DNA of 64,000 bases from Gigaspora rosea (GCA_003550325.1 QKWP01000072.1:168441-232440), one strand, 5' to 3'. Numbered from the stretch's first letter, positions 1 to 12,533 are shown. Numbers and translations are program-made. Notes: generated by a model from the letters alone, not told the origin.

Positions 1-240
1 TTTTTTTTTAATTTTTTTTTATTAACTTTTTTTTTAATTTTATTTAATTTTTTTCATACTATACTGTTTTTTTTAAACATTTTTTTTAAAATTTACTTAA
101 ATTATTTTATTTAAATTATTTATATAAATTATTTACTTTTTTTTTTATTAAACGGTTTTTTTTATTTAAATTAATTTATTTAAATTATTTATTTAATTAA
201 ATTATTTATATTTTTTATTTAAATTATTTTTAAGTTTTTT
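1..240. repeat. T-rich low-complexity DNA
   Basis: Long T runs mixed with TTTAAAT and AATTATTTAT strings. No coding potential and no terminal repeats are visible. Confidence 0.9.
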
Positions 241-539
241 TTTATAATATGATCAACCAATCATTGGCGAACATATCATATATATAAATATTTTTTTTCT
301 ACGATACATTTGTAATATCTGTCAACACTTTTTTTTTAGTCCTCTTTATTTTTTCAAAGAATTCGGAAAATGCTTTATTAAAACCGCGTATCTTGTCATG
401 ACTTCTAACAGTTTTACAACTTGTATTACTGAAGTTTCTTTACAACTTTAGATAATCTGTTAATGGTTGCTTTACCTGACCCTAATTTATTCTTTGCTCT
501 ATTTAACGTCATTGTTCACGCGCGTTTTTAAGAATACAA

Positions 540-1640
540 GACCTAATTAGACGAGTAATATTTTACAAGAAAGTATCGAAAGAGCTATATATAGTAGATA
601 TGTTAATTATTTTGAATATGATAAATTTACGGACCGTGTGGAACTTGGTATTGGAAGAAGTCTGAGCCCAGAGATACTAGAACTTATACTAAAGATAAGT
701 TTCTAGTTTCTTGCTGCTTTATTTTGTTTATTTATCTATTATTATTCACCTTTTTTTTATTTTAGGCGTGCTTTGCTGTAGTGCTGAAATTGGATGTCAA
801 GAATGTAGATGAGGAATCTATTAGAGCCGTTGTTGGAGCCGTTGTTGGTGTGTGTTCGTGTCTACCGGTATAAGGTATGGGTCGATTCAGTTAATTTCTT
901 CGCTCTTTTTTTTTTTTTTTTTATAGTACTAACGTTTCTTTTTTTCTTTAGAACGAGTAGTATGGAACGTAGCACGATAGCACAATAGTAGAACAAATAT
1001 ATCATAATAGTAAAACGTACGTAGCACAATAGACATTCGGGACGTAGCAAGATAGTTAGTATAGGATGTAGCATGATAGTTAGTAGAACGATACTTAGTA
1101 TAGAGTGTAGCATAATAGTTAGTATGGGACTTAGTATGATAGTTGGGACATAGCGCGATATTGGCACATGGCGTGATAGTTGGGATGTAGCACGATAGTT
1201 GGAATCGGGTTTATGTTGTAATTTGTATTTATTTTTTTAATTTTTTTTTTAATTTTTTTTTGTTTTCTGTAATAAATTATATTGTTAAAATATATGAATA
1301 TTCGAATTTATTGTTTTAATATATGAAAAATTAGCTAGCATTTAATATTTAGGTGAGCATATAGTAATTTTTTATTATTCACTTTTTGTTATTTTTTATA
1401 TATGAATATTTGAATGTATTTTTTTAATATATGAAAAATTAGCTAGCATTTATTATTTAGGTGAGCATATAGCAATTTATTATTATTCGCTTTTTACAAT
1501 CTGTGCAGATTATTGAATTGTTAAAGATCTGTACAAAAAATTAAAAAAATTCTTTAAGGCTATTGGCAGGGTTGCAGATTTGTGCAGATTTTTATTGCAC
1601 TATATTTATTTACCCGATGCTAGATGTTATAATTAAGTTT
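540..1640 (+). repeat. Dispersed repeat family A, copy 1
   Basis: This stretch matches 24930-25157 plus 27433-28310 segment by segment. Both have an ACTAAAGATAAGTTTCT lead, then a short coding-like piece (GAAATTGGATG, then GATGAGGAATC, then repeated GCC GTT GTT GGA codons), then a tandem repeat, then a TTAGCTAGCATTTA block and a tail with TGTGCAGATTATTGAATTG. The repeated Gly-Ala-Val codons look like a remnant of a low-complexity reading frame. No transposase or RT domain was seen, so the class is unknown. Upstream (241-539) no gene is seen. Confidence 0.7.
955..1210. repeat. Degenerate minisatellite (~20-27 bp units)
   Basis: Repeated variants of GGACGTAGCACGATAGTT with AGTAT or AGTAGAA spacers, about ten imperfect units. 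It lies inside repeat family A. The reverse strand stays open for 101 codons as a hydrophobic repeat peptide, which is probably a by-product of the tandem repeat. Confidence 0.8.
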
Positions 1641-1659
1641 TTAGCAAATTACTATAAAA

Positions 1660-1770
1660 TTTATATGTAATAATCTAACTTTTAGCAAATTTACTTGATT
1701 TTAGGGAAGCAAAAACGTCTAAATTTATGCAGATCAGTTATGACCTATATGAGAGATGTCCAGGGTCCTA
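1660..1770 (-). repeat. Short copy of the LINE 3' tail
   Basis: About 105 bp here matches 4655-4760 almost base for base, through GCAGATCAGTTATGA and ending at GGGTCCT. Past that point the two sequences part: 4760 continues into the LINE, 1771 into unrelated DNA. That is the pattern of a strongly 5'-truncated LINE copy on the minus strand sharing only the 3' end. Confidence 0.55.
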
Positions 1771-2741
1771 ATAATATACACAGGTCGAACATGAAAATAT
1801 CGGACAAACTATCTACTATCGATATTTCTATATAACATAACAATAGTTTAACAAAATATCGTTAACTAAAACAACTGGTTTATATGTTGCCAAAATCTGT
1901 TTGATTTTTTATGAGAAAATTTAGATAAATATCGGAAAGGCCAATATTTTGAAGAAACTTAGATGATATTTTGGTTATTATATCAGGAAAATTTTAATCA
2001 GATATTGACCAATATCAGCTAACATCGGCTAGCTTATATTGAATAAAAGTGTGTTGTAATATCAGTGATAGATTTGTGAGGTTTCTGCTATTTTTTTAAA
2101 AATATCAGCTATCAGATATCTGTATACATCAATATCGATATAATAAATTAAACTCGAAACGATAAGATCATGAGCATAAATAGAAATTTTTATCATTCAG
2201 ATATTCAGATGATCTTCTCAGTTAAAGATTCTTCAGTTAATAACATACAAATAAAGAACTAGTATTTTACGGCTTTAAGCAATTATTATATAAGAAAATG
2301 TATATGTATGTAGTCTTTATTTAAGGATGATTTCATATAATATATATTAGATTGTGAACTAAGGGCGAGAGCAATCCTTATATACTTATCATTTTTCATA
2401 ATGTTTACGCTAAGATGGTAATGTCTATATTATTAAGTATAACTCATATATGCTTTCCGGCAAGCAATTTATTTTATCAAATTTATACAAGCACCAAAAT
2501 ATTGAGTATATATATGTCTATACATGTTAATATAGTGACAACATAATGAACTGAACAAATATTAAAGAAAAATACGTGACGCAATTATTCGTTATAATAT
2601 AAATATCAGATAGCTGATTTTTCCATATATACAATGTATAGTATATTTATATAATTTATAATAAATTAAAAATACAGTAGTAATACAGTAGATTAATATA
2701 TAGATAATAATAGATTATCATGTAATACAATGCAATATGCA
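1771..2741. other. Intergenic, no gene seen
   Basis: AT-rich DNA with scattered ATATCGG and TATCAGCTA words between 1800 and 2150 that look like eroded short repeats. No supported reading frame. Confidence 0.6.
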
Positions 2742-4653
2742 TTATATATTGTACTTTCTATTTAATGGGATTACTAACATATAATCCTGATGCTTTCTTG
2801 AACCAACGGTAAATGTTCCTGCTACAAATCTTTCCAGTATGTTATGTACCGGAATTATGCAATCACTATCTATATCATAAAAATCATTATGCCATAATTC
2901 CACATTACAAAGCTTATCGTCTTTTTTGCCGATGCTAAGATGATACCTTAAATTCTCATTTTGTATTTTTTTATACCAACAAACATAGGCGAGGCTGTGC
3001 TTTGTTGATTCTTCCAAATAATCAAGATAATGTTCAAAAAAGAACTGAACCTGGCCCGAATACATATTTACTCCATCTTCATCGACAAATTTTGCAAGTA
3101 TTCTTGATGAATTTTCATATCTTTTAGAAAATATAGAACTGAAAACTTTATTACTTATTCGTATTCTTCCATATTGATTTATTATAGATGATATGCCTAT
3201 CGACCCATCTAAATCCAAATCTTTGGGCAAAACGAATATATTGGTGTCATAAGCATTATTATAATATTTGATGAGTAACTCCATAAAGTCTCGTGAGATG
3301 TATGCATTCATTTTCTTTGGTATAAAAAAGATTCCAGGAAATGAATTGTCCCCAGTACCGGTGCCGATTCCTTCCTCTACCGATTTTGACATAGAGAGAA
3401 AATTTATTACATCTTCGTTAGACATTTTATAATCACCCAAACTGCTGGAAGATTTTTTTGGAGCCAAAATAGACAAATCTTTGAATAAATTAGCACTATT
3501 GCTATTATTAATTAATCTGTCAATTTGTCTGTTTCGTTGGATGATATTTATAAGTTCCAGCTCAATTTTTCTATTACTATTTTTGTAGCTTCCTAAAAAT
3601 TTAATTAATATTGTTTAGAAGATAGAGATATCGACCGCCTGTTATTGACTTTTGTTTTAAACAAATTATTAATCTTTTAATCCGTTCAAAACTGAAACAC
3701 CAAAAAGAATGTAAAAGACCATAATCTAATGCATATTCAGATATGTGAAGGCATAGGTGAAGGTTTGGAGAAATCTTCTTGGGACCATAGATTTCTTCGA
3801 TAATTTTTATCATGGCTATCAGACATTGGTATGCTTCTTTTAAATCGCTTTCATCGATTATTCTACAAACCAATATGCTACAAGCCCAGACGAAATAAGT
3901 AAGAATTTTCCTATCAGCATCATATAACAGATTCCAACAAATAGTGGTAGCATATACGAGGATAAAAGTCTTCTACTGGTCTGCTGTGAACCTTGAAAAT
4001 CCTTCACAAGTAGAGATTTTACAAGGAATTTTACAAATATCTGATGGCGCATCGATTTTATCTGCCAATTGCTGCATAATTTTTAAATTTTGAGAAGTTA
4101 ACTGTTTACCTTCAATCCATAATCTAGTTACGATTCATTTTGCTATTCCCAAGAAGAGGCAATGCATTTGGTCCACTACCAGGAATCTAACGGAATTGAA
4201 GTATGAAAGCCTATAGATTTCGGACCACCTGACAAGAGTATCGGAAAGATGCTATTTTCTTCGTTCAGCTGTCTTGCAATTTTTCAAATTTATTGCATCG
4301 TTTCGGATAAGGTTGTGGTCATGTTCTACAAACCAGGACTCCATATTGGAAATACCACCAGAATGAGATTGGTTCCAAATGTCGTAATTAGCTCTTTTAT
4401 AGCAGTGATAACATGCAGCCTTAGCTGAAATATGCCCGCAAAGTTTCCTTGCTGCAGGTAAGTCACTGGGCAACAAATTACTGCACATTTGATTCTCTTG
4501 CCAGATGGGGACTCAAACATAGCCGATAGGTCTATTCCTTCCCAGAGCTCTATAAGCTGATCGATAATAGGTGCCAAGTAATAGTTTAATTGATGCAGCT
4601 TTGGTTCCAATGGCCCCGGTATGATAGACAATGTTATTATATTGGATGGTTTA
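2742..4653 (-). pseudogene. Tnp2-like (Transposase_21/DUF4218) transposase remnant
   Basis: Read on the minus strand from the single N at 4654, broken frames line up in the order of a CACTA-type Tnp2 transposase. First comes IPGPLEPKLHQLNYYLAPII (about 4620-4560), then DLPAARKLCGHISAKAAC with HCYKRA (4465-4390). Next is a FTADQ-stop-KTFILVYATTI block (about 3990), then the DUF4218-like piece IYGPKKISPNLHLCLHISE (about 3790-3740) followed by LHSFWCFSFER. A 244-residue open frame (2742-3476) forms the C-terminus, with a YSGQVQFFFEHYLDYLEE segment. Several frameshifts separate the pieces, and a Trp codon in TADQW has become TAG. The N-terminal third, with the first catalytic Asp, is missing beyond the N. 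Family membership is recognised from motifs; inactivity is seen directly. Whether the C-terminal 244-residue frame is still expressed is unknown. Confidence 0.75.
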
Positions 4654-4654
4654 N
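4654..4654. other. Single ambiguous base (N)
   Basis: The only N in the window. It sits exactly at the junction between the Tnp2 remnant and the LINE tail, so that junction may be an assembly artefact. Confidence 0.95.
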
Positions 4655-5326
4655 ATGTAATAATCTAACTTTTAGCAAATTTACTTGATTTTAGGGGTAG
4701 CAAAAACGTCTAAATTCATGCAGATCAGTTATGATCTATATGAGAGATGCCCGGGGTCCTCTCTTGCTGGCTTTGTCAGGACAACCCTTATTCTTTATTT
4801 TTCCGTGTTTTGGCTGATGACATCCAAAATGGTCTCATCGCACCCTCTATCCAATTTTCCAAGATGCGCTTTGCTTCTTTCACCAGCTTCTTGATTTTGC
4901 CCATAGGCTTGTCCTCTACTTCAGGCCCGCCCTGGGTAACTTTCTTATTACTTGTTTTCTTCCTTTTCTGCTGACTTTCCACTTCTTTAGTGTCCTCGTC
5001 CCTTGCATCAGCTTTACGCTTTCTTACTTTCTTTATGTTTCTTTCTTTTTCTCATTCGATTACAGCTTCGCATCTGGGTTTCCAAATTTTTTCCGTAAAT
5101 TTATCATTCATTCTTTCAAAAATTTCGTTTTTCTCCTTTATTTCTGTGGGTGACTCTTCTTGCTTCATTACAGGAACCAGACCTTGCATTAAAAGCCATC
5201 TTCTCTTTTTCCTATCTTCGTTACTATTTCTGGCCCAGATGGTTTCCTATTTTCGTTTTTGTTCAGGGCCCAATCTAACTTCCTATCTTTAAAGGCTTCT
5301 TTAAATACCTCAGCCTCGTTGTCTTC

Positions 5327-6529
5327 CTATGCTTTCTGTAGCGGGATACATTCTGCTAGGTGATCTTGTGTCTCTGTCTCGCTGCAGCACGTAATGCATT
5401 GGTCTTCTGTATAAATCTTTGGATATCTTTGGTGTAGGACTGACATCGTAGGCAACTGCTTATTTATTCTTTTAATTCTATGTACCCACCTTCTACTACC
5501 CTTTTCATCAAGACAGTTTCCACTTTTTATTTTATTCAGATGCAACTATGTGCTCTTCCAGTCTATTTCCACCATATCATTTCCTTCTTTTAAATCCAAA
5601 CCTAATGCTACCGAGCTTACCCACCCTACATTGTAGATTGGTATAATCACATCTTGCACGAACTTCCTCAATGGCCTGTCTACGATATGATTATTTCATC
5701 TTGGTATAATTCTTAAACCTTTTGTCCAACCTCTATTTATACTAAATCCTTCGCCTCTAACAGCACCTTCTTTTGCGAGTTTATCTGCCTCCTCGTTACC
5801 TCTTATTTCCACATGCGCCTTTATCTTAACTAGCTCTAAATTTATCTCCTTTTTATGCACACAATCTCTAATCGCCCTTAACCAGTTTCCGTTACTTAGT
5901 TTTAACTCCTTTCGGACCGAACTGAGCTTCACATTTTGGTTGATCGAACTTATCGCATTGTTACTGTTGGTAAGTATTCTTACTCTTGTCTTGCATGGCA
6001 CAGCTAGCAGCGCTGTTGCAATTGCTCCAAGCTCAGCCCTTGTTGATGACGGCCAATCAATTATCGCTTCATAGAAACTTATATCTTCATCGAATTCTTT
6101 TGGTTCCATATTCATTGGGTATGCTTTCCATTCGATCCCCATTCGTCTCTTCGTCACATTTCCGTTCTGCGCTTTTATTATCACCATGGAACCGTCCGTG
6201 AAAATATCCCATTCTTGCCTTCTTTGGAGCTTTTCTCTCGTTTCTTCTAGTTTCTTTCGCTCCTTGGTATCTGGGATCCATTCCTTCAGTATTTCGCTCT
6301 CCCAACAGCTAATTACTACCCTCTCCGTTTGCTGGTTTTCTATATTTACTTCTCTTGGGTCTTCTGCCTCTACTGTCTCTATGTTTGTTAAATCTATTTC
6401 ACACAGGACCTTACTCTCTAGTTTTTTAACTAAGCGCTTGTTTAGGGCACGCTTTTCGCTTTTAAACTTTTTATACATGATGCACGAATTCTCATCCTTC
6501 CTTTGATTATCTTTGCACTCCTGCAACAT
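5327..6529 (-). pseudogene. LINE RNase H and C-terminal zinc knuckle
   Basis: A 277-codon frame (5696-6529) carries an RNase H domain: WDIFTDGSMV (first Asp), TRAELGAIATALL (Glu), RILTNSNNAISSI, and KAHVEIRGNEEADKLAKEGA (last Asp). The third segment normally reads T-D-S, but here the Asp is Asn, a G-to-A change that removes a catalytic carboxylate. A second frame (5327-5545) contains RIKRINKQLPTMSVL followed by CITCCSETETQDHLAEC, a CxxC..HxxxxC knuckle typical of the end of such polyproteins. A stop or frameshift parts the two. It is the 3' portion of the LINE at 4.7-12.45 kb. Confidence 0.8.
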
Positions 6530-7242
6530 TCTATTTCTTGTTTTGTATCAATACTCCTTTCACACTTCTGCCAGTGTTCTATTATCATTGTTTGCTTTGG
6601 GCCCTTTCTTCCTATCACTTTTCCTATCTGGGCTCCTTTGGTTCCATTACCAAAGACGATCATTTCATGCTTTCGTGCATCCCTTGATATTTGTATTAGT
6701 TCTGGTTTTATTGCGTACGCATTTCTATTTATTTGTCTAAATTCACACTTGACTTGTCGTGTGCACCTGTCTTCAATTATCTTTTCTTGCAGAAACTTGT
6801 ACCATTCTGGCTTTTTTCCAGAACCTTTTCTATTTCTTATATTTCTTACTTGCTCCCATGTCAGTATTCTTTTGCCATCTTTATTAATCAGCTGTTCTAC
6901 CAAATACAGTTGTAGGTCCTGTCCGCTCCGAAATCCTTTCTCTAAATCCTTTCTCAGTACTTTGCATATTTCACTTCCTTTTTCTGCAATTTCTAAGCAC
7001 TTTCCCATATGACCTTCTTCAAACCTGAAGACTAGTGCATGCGCTTCTCGTATTACACAAAGGGCCATATTATGTGTAATTTCTATTTCATCTAGCTGTT
7101 CTTTTTCTAATTCTAGTATCGACTTTGTGCACTTATTGTGGACTTGCGCCTGTCTAATGTGGATCCATGTTGAGTTACCTGCCCCTTCGGTATCATTGAG
7201 TTTTAATGTTAGTCCTATGATGTGATGTGCCATGTGACTGTT

Positions 7243-8816
7243 CTATAGTAACTGCACTCCTACTATATTTTTGTGACTCAAAACCCTATTCGGCGTGTTT
7301 AAAGCTAGTCCGCTTTTTTGTTTTAAAATTTTCAGAAAAGGCCGTTGCAGTTTTTCGCATTCTTTTCTACTTAAGAATGTTGTTTGTAGTCCGTATTCTG
7401 CCCTTGGCAATGATACCTTGTTGTTTATATAGATCAATTGACTTAACATAATCCTCTTTTTCTTGACTACCTGCACTAGTGCCTCTATTTCTCTACGAAT
7501 TATTTTATTCACATGTCCTTTTCCTCTTTTTCCTATTAACCAAACTCCTAAGAATCTTACCGCTTGATCTGCATTTCTTGCCTGCACTATGCTTTTGTTT
7601 TCCCCTACTTCAACATTTAATTTTGTCTCACTGCCATTAATCACTAGCAACTCCGATTTTTTTACATTTATTTTTATATCGTTTATCTTGTAGAATTCAT
7701 TAGCTATGCTTATGACTGATGTTAAATCTTCTTTTAACTTTGCGATTCATGTGGTGTCATCTGCATAAGCTAGTGCCGCCTGTCTCCACGATATTTCATC
7801 TGTTTTCCCCAGCACTATATCAGTCGGCCATTGTACTGATACCTTGTATCACAGGTTTTTTTGGTCCTGTATCATTTTTAGCAGTGGATCATAGAATATC
7901 CTCTACATAAGGGGAACACCACTTCCCCTTGGTCGATAGCATCTTTCGCATTTACTTCTTGCTATTACCAAATGCTATGATAACTTCGTTTTTCCGATTC
8001 TTGTACATGTCCAACAGAAATTCTATAACCTTTGTCAGTAGTTTAATCCTTTCCATTGCAAGTTTAAGCATTGTAAGACTTACGGAGTCAAACGCCTTTT
8101 TCATATCTTGCAATAAAACCCAGAGTTCCTTCTCTTTTTCTCTTACTTTCTCGATTATATTGTTCATTATCTGGATTGGAGTACTTGTGGAATCCCCATG
8201 TAAACCTGCGAAATTGTTTCCTCTTAATACCTCTCTTTCTTTTATCATTCTGCTCATTCTTCTATTAATTATTCTTGCTGTTGCTTTACGCAATGTTTCT
8301 AACAGCATTATAGGACAAATGTTATTGAGGTTATAGTTCCAAAATTCATTTTTGGGCATTGCGTAGAGTAAACCCTTCTTCTATTCTTTCGGTATTCTAC
8401 CACTTCTAATACACATAATCGCAAATGTTCGCAGTATCTTATTGGTTTTCTTTTCTACTTTTTTAAGGACTGGGTATGTTATTCCAGATGCACCTGGCGC
8501 TAAATTGTTTTTGGTCTTTTCCATGGCCTCATGCCATTCTTGCTCACTTATCTCCTCAGTTAACTCCTTGTACCAATTTCTATCTATATCTTCGATCGGG
8601 CTATACTGCGCTTTCCATTTGTCATCCTTTTTTCCACTTTTATCTTTCTCGAGCTATACTGGCTTTCAAAATGCGCTGCTACGTGGTCCTTTACTTCTGC
8701 TTCATTATTTAAAAGAACCTCCTCACTGTCTCTGTCTACAACTAATCTATCTATTACTATCTTGTCTCCATATCTATCCAATATATTGTTTAGCATCCTA
8801 CATTGGTCTGACATGA
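7243..8816 (-). pseudogene. LINE reverse transcriptase domain
   Basis: RT fingers and palm are visible in broken minus-strand frames. The order is ICPIMLLETLRKATARIINR, then LRGNNFAGLHGDSTSTPIQ, then motif A LLQDMKKAFDSVSL (8359-7952). Motif C follows as LAYADDTT at about 7756-7775, immediately followed by TGA where Trp would normally stand. The distal part is VRFLGVWLIGKRGKGHVNKI and PRAEYGLQTTFLSRKECEKL (7650-7243). Both catalytic Asp positions of the YADD box are kept although the frame around it is shifted and stopped. Upstream (8584-8814) an acidic linker frame belongs to the same polyprotein. Confidence 0.8.
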
Positions 8817-9265
8817 TTATTTCCCCTCATGCTTCTATGCTTCTTCTCATATCCTCTTTTTCGGCCTTGTTTCGCATTATGTGCCACATGTTATGTTTCT
8901 CCTTCCATCTTTCCATTAGCTTTTTCCCTAGTTCCTCTGACCATACTATGTAGCTGTTATGTGTCGATTTTTCTTCTTCTAGATTCTGATGGATTGAGTA
9001 TTGATCATTCTTTTTAATATTTTTGTCTGTATAGTGTTTATTTTCCTACACAACTTGCTCAACATTTTAACCCTTTTTCTTATTTCCTGCAGTTCCTCAC
9101 TTTGCACCTTCTGAACTATATTTTTGGCTTTACGCTTTTTTGGTAGATGCTTATTAACTGACGCGATAATGCTTTCTTTGATCAACTTCCACCCCTTATC
9201 TAAGATCTTTTGACTGTATACCTCATTGATATTGTTCTCCTTCTGATACTCTCTCCATTTTACAT

Positions 9266-10269
9266 CTAACCTTTTATCCAAGTGTTGTGTGTATGCTGTC
9301 CAGTCCAGTCTTCATCCTTTATATTTTCCAAGTCCAGCTCAATCCTCTTCATTTTGGCTCGTCTACATGTTGCAGCTCTCACACAACTTCTGTTTATGTC
9401 CGTCAATATCTTGGTTACCACTAGGTCATGGTCACTTGACGTAGTTTCTGACATATCCAAAGTATATGCTTTAAGCACATTGTTTTTGCATTCCCTGGAC
9501 AGCTATATATAATCGATACGAGTTTCTAACCCCTTCCTTTCCATGTAGGTTTTGCTTCTTCTTGTCTACACCATTTGTGCAAATCTATCAAACCCTTGTT
9601 TATCATAAAATTGAACATATTTTCTGTCTCCCTGTTTCTAGTTACTTCGCGACCCCTCAGGAGGACCTCTTCTTGCCATTCATGATTAAAGTCCCCCATT
9701 ATTATAAATCTTTGTTCTCTTTTATAGTTTTGGTCTAGTCTGTCTTGAACAAATTTCCATTTTCTTCCTTATATCTACATCGTTCGGGGGAGCGTACAAT
9801 ACTATTATACTGTAATCGAGCCGTCTGGACAATAAGTTCACCTTTAGTGCGTATGACCGAATTTTTGTACCTTCGCTACATGTTTGGACCACTTCCTTCC
9901 AATGATTAGACCGACTCCAAAACCTTTCTTTTTTTCTTCTATTATCTTCGACCAAAAGCTCACTATTTCTGCCTCATTTCTTAGTGTTAGCTTCCCTTCC
10001 TTCTCCGTTATATTTGTTTCACAAATCCCCAAGAAGTCTATTCTGTCCTCCTTCATTACGTTGATAATTGCCTCGAGCTTTATCTTATTTCCCTTAATTC
10101 CATTGATGTTATGTGTTCCTATTTTACACAAAGACCAGTTTTCTTCTTCCTCTATATGACTTCCTTCGGTATCTGCCTCTTTTCCTTTTTCCCTTGCTTG
10201 GACCTGGGAGTCTTTTTCCACCTTTCTTATTTCTCTAGTTCTGTTGGGGATTTTTTGGTCTCCCTTCAT
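9266..10269 (-). pseudogene. LINE endonuclease (EEP, APE-type)
   Basis: Minus-strand frames give the exonuclease-endonuclease-phosphatase signature in order. GTHNINGIKGNKIKLEAIIN and DFLGICETNIT (10.14-9.99 kb) hold the metal-binding Glu, then YSIIVLYAPPND (about 9.8 kb), then RFIIMGDFNHEW (about 9.69 kb), then ETRIDYI-stop-LSRE and SSDHDLVVTKI (9.52-9.41 kb). The residue after IDYI is normally Trp and is TAG here. At least two frameshifts separate the blocks. The domain nicks target DNA to prime reverse transcription in active LINEs; here it is inactive. Confidence 0.8.
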
Positions 10270-10956
10270 ACTCTTCTACCTTTCGTAATTAGTCTCTTTC
10301 TTTTTCGATGTTTCAAAAATTTGTCTTTGTTCCTTTAGAAATTTGTCTATCTCTCTATTTCTATTTTGTGCTGCTTTACTTGTTTCTCGTTCTTTGTTTT
10401 GCGCTGTAAGTCTTAAGTTTGTTGCACCTTGATGGTTAGTAGACTTATGCTATCTACTATTATTCTGTGATTCGACTGATGCATCCATTAGGAGTGTTGG
10501 GACCTGCTAGCTTCTTGATTGTCCTTTCTAACTCCTTCAATTTCATCTAAATCTCCTCATTTATGCTCACTTTTTTGAATTGTCTGCTATTATATTTTTT
10601 CACATTTATTTCCTTTTATTACATGGTATATAGATTTTTCTCTGCTGGTTTTCGAATTGGCGGTTATTGCTTTTTTCTACCAGTATCTTTGTCCTCTTGC
10701 TTCCTATGTCTTCCCTCCAATACTTTTCTTCTCTTCTCCTGTTAATGTTTGCATCTTCTATATGGTGCCTTCTCTTCTGTCATTCGTTGCAATCTATCCA
10801 CCTGTTTTTGTATTCTTCACCTTCTTTCGGCACTTCATATATCGAATCTCGCCACTCGAGTTTTGTATCATAATAGTATATTCCAGATTCTCTCGCCTTC
10901 GCCAAGTCTTTTTGAGATTTAAAATATACTAATGGTATTTTCCTTTGGTTACTATG

Positions 10957-11883
10957 TCAATTGTTCGTAATAAAAACTGATCTTGCATTTACTCTGCTTA
11001 GTTGTCTTAACAGAAGTGACTCAATTGCATGTTTCGGTACATTTGCTATTCTTGTTTTGTACCGATTTCTTTTTATTAATTCCTCTTTGTCAAATCCATT
11101 TGTTGTCATACGTAACAGTCTTCTCGTTTTTTCCAAAGCAACAGCCCATTTGCTTTCCCAATTTTGTTTTTTTTTCTCATTCTTAAATTTAACTAACACT
11201 TGAGCTGCACTACTTGTTTCTCTGCCCCTCCATTGGATGATCGATATATTCCCAAAGAAGCTTAATTCTTTCTGGAGTACATGTAGTGATATGTCTTTAG
11301 GAATGTCCCATACTGTATAGATTCCATTCAGTTTTTCTTTGTCCTTTTTAACAGTACTAATATCTTTTTCAAGTACTTGTTCGCTTTGCGTCGCTATATT
11401 TGCCTTCTGTGCGGCTTCACTTTTTCCTCCTTCTGTATTGTTTGTCTTTACTTCATAGCTTTCGTTTTTGTTGATTATATGTAGTGTCTGACTTTACTCT
11501 TCTGTATTTATTTTCGAGGCCTCTGCTGTGCTGCACATTTTCTCCTCAATACCGTAATCTAGTGTTCCATATTCAGCTTCTATCAACATTTTCTTCCTTG
11601 TTTGAATTCTCTCACGCTCTATTTTTCCTTCATCTGTGACTGTTTGTATGTCCCTGAGCTGCTTTTCTGTTAGGTTACGATAGTTTTCAATAAAGTGTCT
11701 AATTAGACATATTTTTTCTGCTGAAATTACTTCTATTGATTTTGCTAACTCAGAATCGATTATCTGCGTTCTTATGCATTTCTTATCTAAATACTTTATA
11801 CATGTCTGCACGGCACATCTGATTGTATCACATCCACCCTTAAGGAAATTTACTTTCCAGTCCGCAACCTGTTTGTTGTTCAT
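10957..11883 (-). pseudogene. LINE ORF1-like (gag) region remnants
   Basis: Two minus-strand frames precede the endonuclease. One of 129 codons (11494-11883) is charged and likely helical, with MNNKQVADWKVNFLKGG near its start. One of 80 codons (10957-11199) is basic, with KNEKKKQNWESKWAVALEKT and a RLLRMTTNGFDKEELIKRN stretch. No CCHC knuckle was found. Position and charge suggest the nucleic-acid-binding ORF1 product, but there is no specific motif to prove it. The 10.27-10.96 kb part between them and the endonuclease is too broken to read. Confidence 0.5.
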
Positions 11884-12514
11884 TGATCTTCTACTAATCT
11901 CGTTAACTACTAATGTTTAAAATTTCCACGTTTACATGTTTGTTTATTTGTTTTGGTATAGCTGAATTTCTAATGTTTATTTGTTGTTTGTTTATCATTT
12001 CTTATACACGTCAACTTGCTTACGTAATCTATTAGTGATCTGCAGTACTGGGTTTTGGCTAATGCCTACTTTATCGTATTATTTTCTTTGTACTTTCTTT
12101 ATGTATAACTATTCGACCGTATTAGTTCTTCTGTTATTTTAGCTCCCCAACTCAAGCACAATAGTTTTCTTGTTACTTTATAGGCCTTGTTTATATTCTT
12201 GTTTGTACCATTACTTTCTGTATTTTTCTCTTGTTTGCTGTTTGAGTTTCTGTTGCTCCACGAAAGTTTTTGTACTCTTCTGTATTTTCGGAGAATGTAG
12301 TTTGTCTAGAAATGTTCTCTTTAGTGTTGGGTAGAATTTTCTATACTTTGTTCAATGTTTTTTTTATGTTTTCTTAGATTTTTATATGTTTTGTTATTGT
12401 TTTCTTTGGCTCCCGATTTGGGCCCAGTAATCAGCAGAAAGAGTGTCCTGGCAAATAAATTGTAAACAAATGAACTATTAAAATCATATTCTTATTTAAA
12501 ATATAGAAAAAATG

Positions 12515-12533
12515 TGCTTGTCACCGGCGGTGA
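12515..12533. other. Short palindrome and telomere-like words
   Basis: GTCACCGGCGGTGAC is a 6-bp perfect stem with a 3-base centre. It is followed at about 12545 by two TTAGGG-type words. Too short to be a telomere array. Confidence 0.6.

Larger units (their letters stand above)
4655..12455 (-). mobile_element. Degenerate LINE (non-LTR) retrotransposon
   Basis: A ~7.8 kb minus-strand element whose frames follow non-LTR order 5' to 3'. These are an ORF1-like region (about 11.9-10.9 kb), an EEP endonuclease (10.2-9.3 kb), reverse transcriptase (8.8-7.2 kb), RNase H (6.5-5.7 kb) and a CCHC-like knuckle (5.5-5.3 kb). Presence of RNase H downstream of RT fits I/R1/Tad-type lineages. The 3' end is the ~105 bp tail duplicated at 1660-1770; the 5' edge lies near 12455, where a repeat unrelated to the LINE resumes. 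Frames are cut by many stops and shifts, several of them Trp codons turned to TGA or TAG, so the copy is dead. No target duplication can be defined because the left flank contains the N. Confidence 0.85.

Noticed and set aside
862-1167. 101-codon minus-strand frame
   Set aside because: It is the reverse reading of a minisatellite; the peptide is a hydrophobic repeat with no start context.
6186-7012. Several plus-strand frames over the LINE
   Set aside because: Antisense shadows of RNase H and linker regions, rich in Ser/Phe/Leu as expected from reverse reading.
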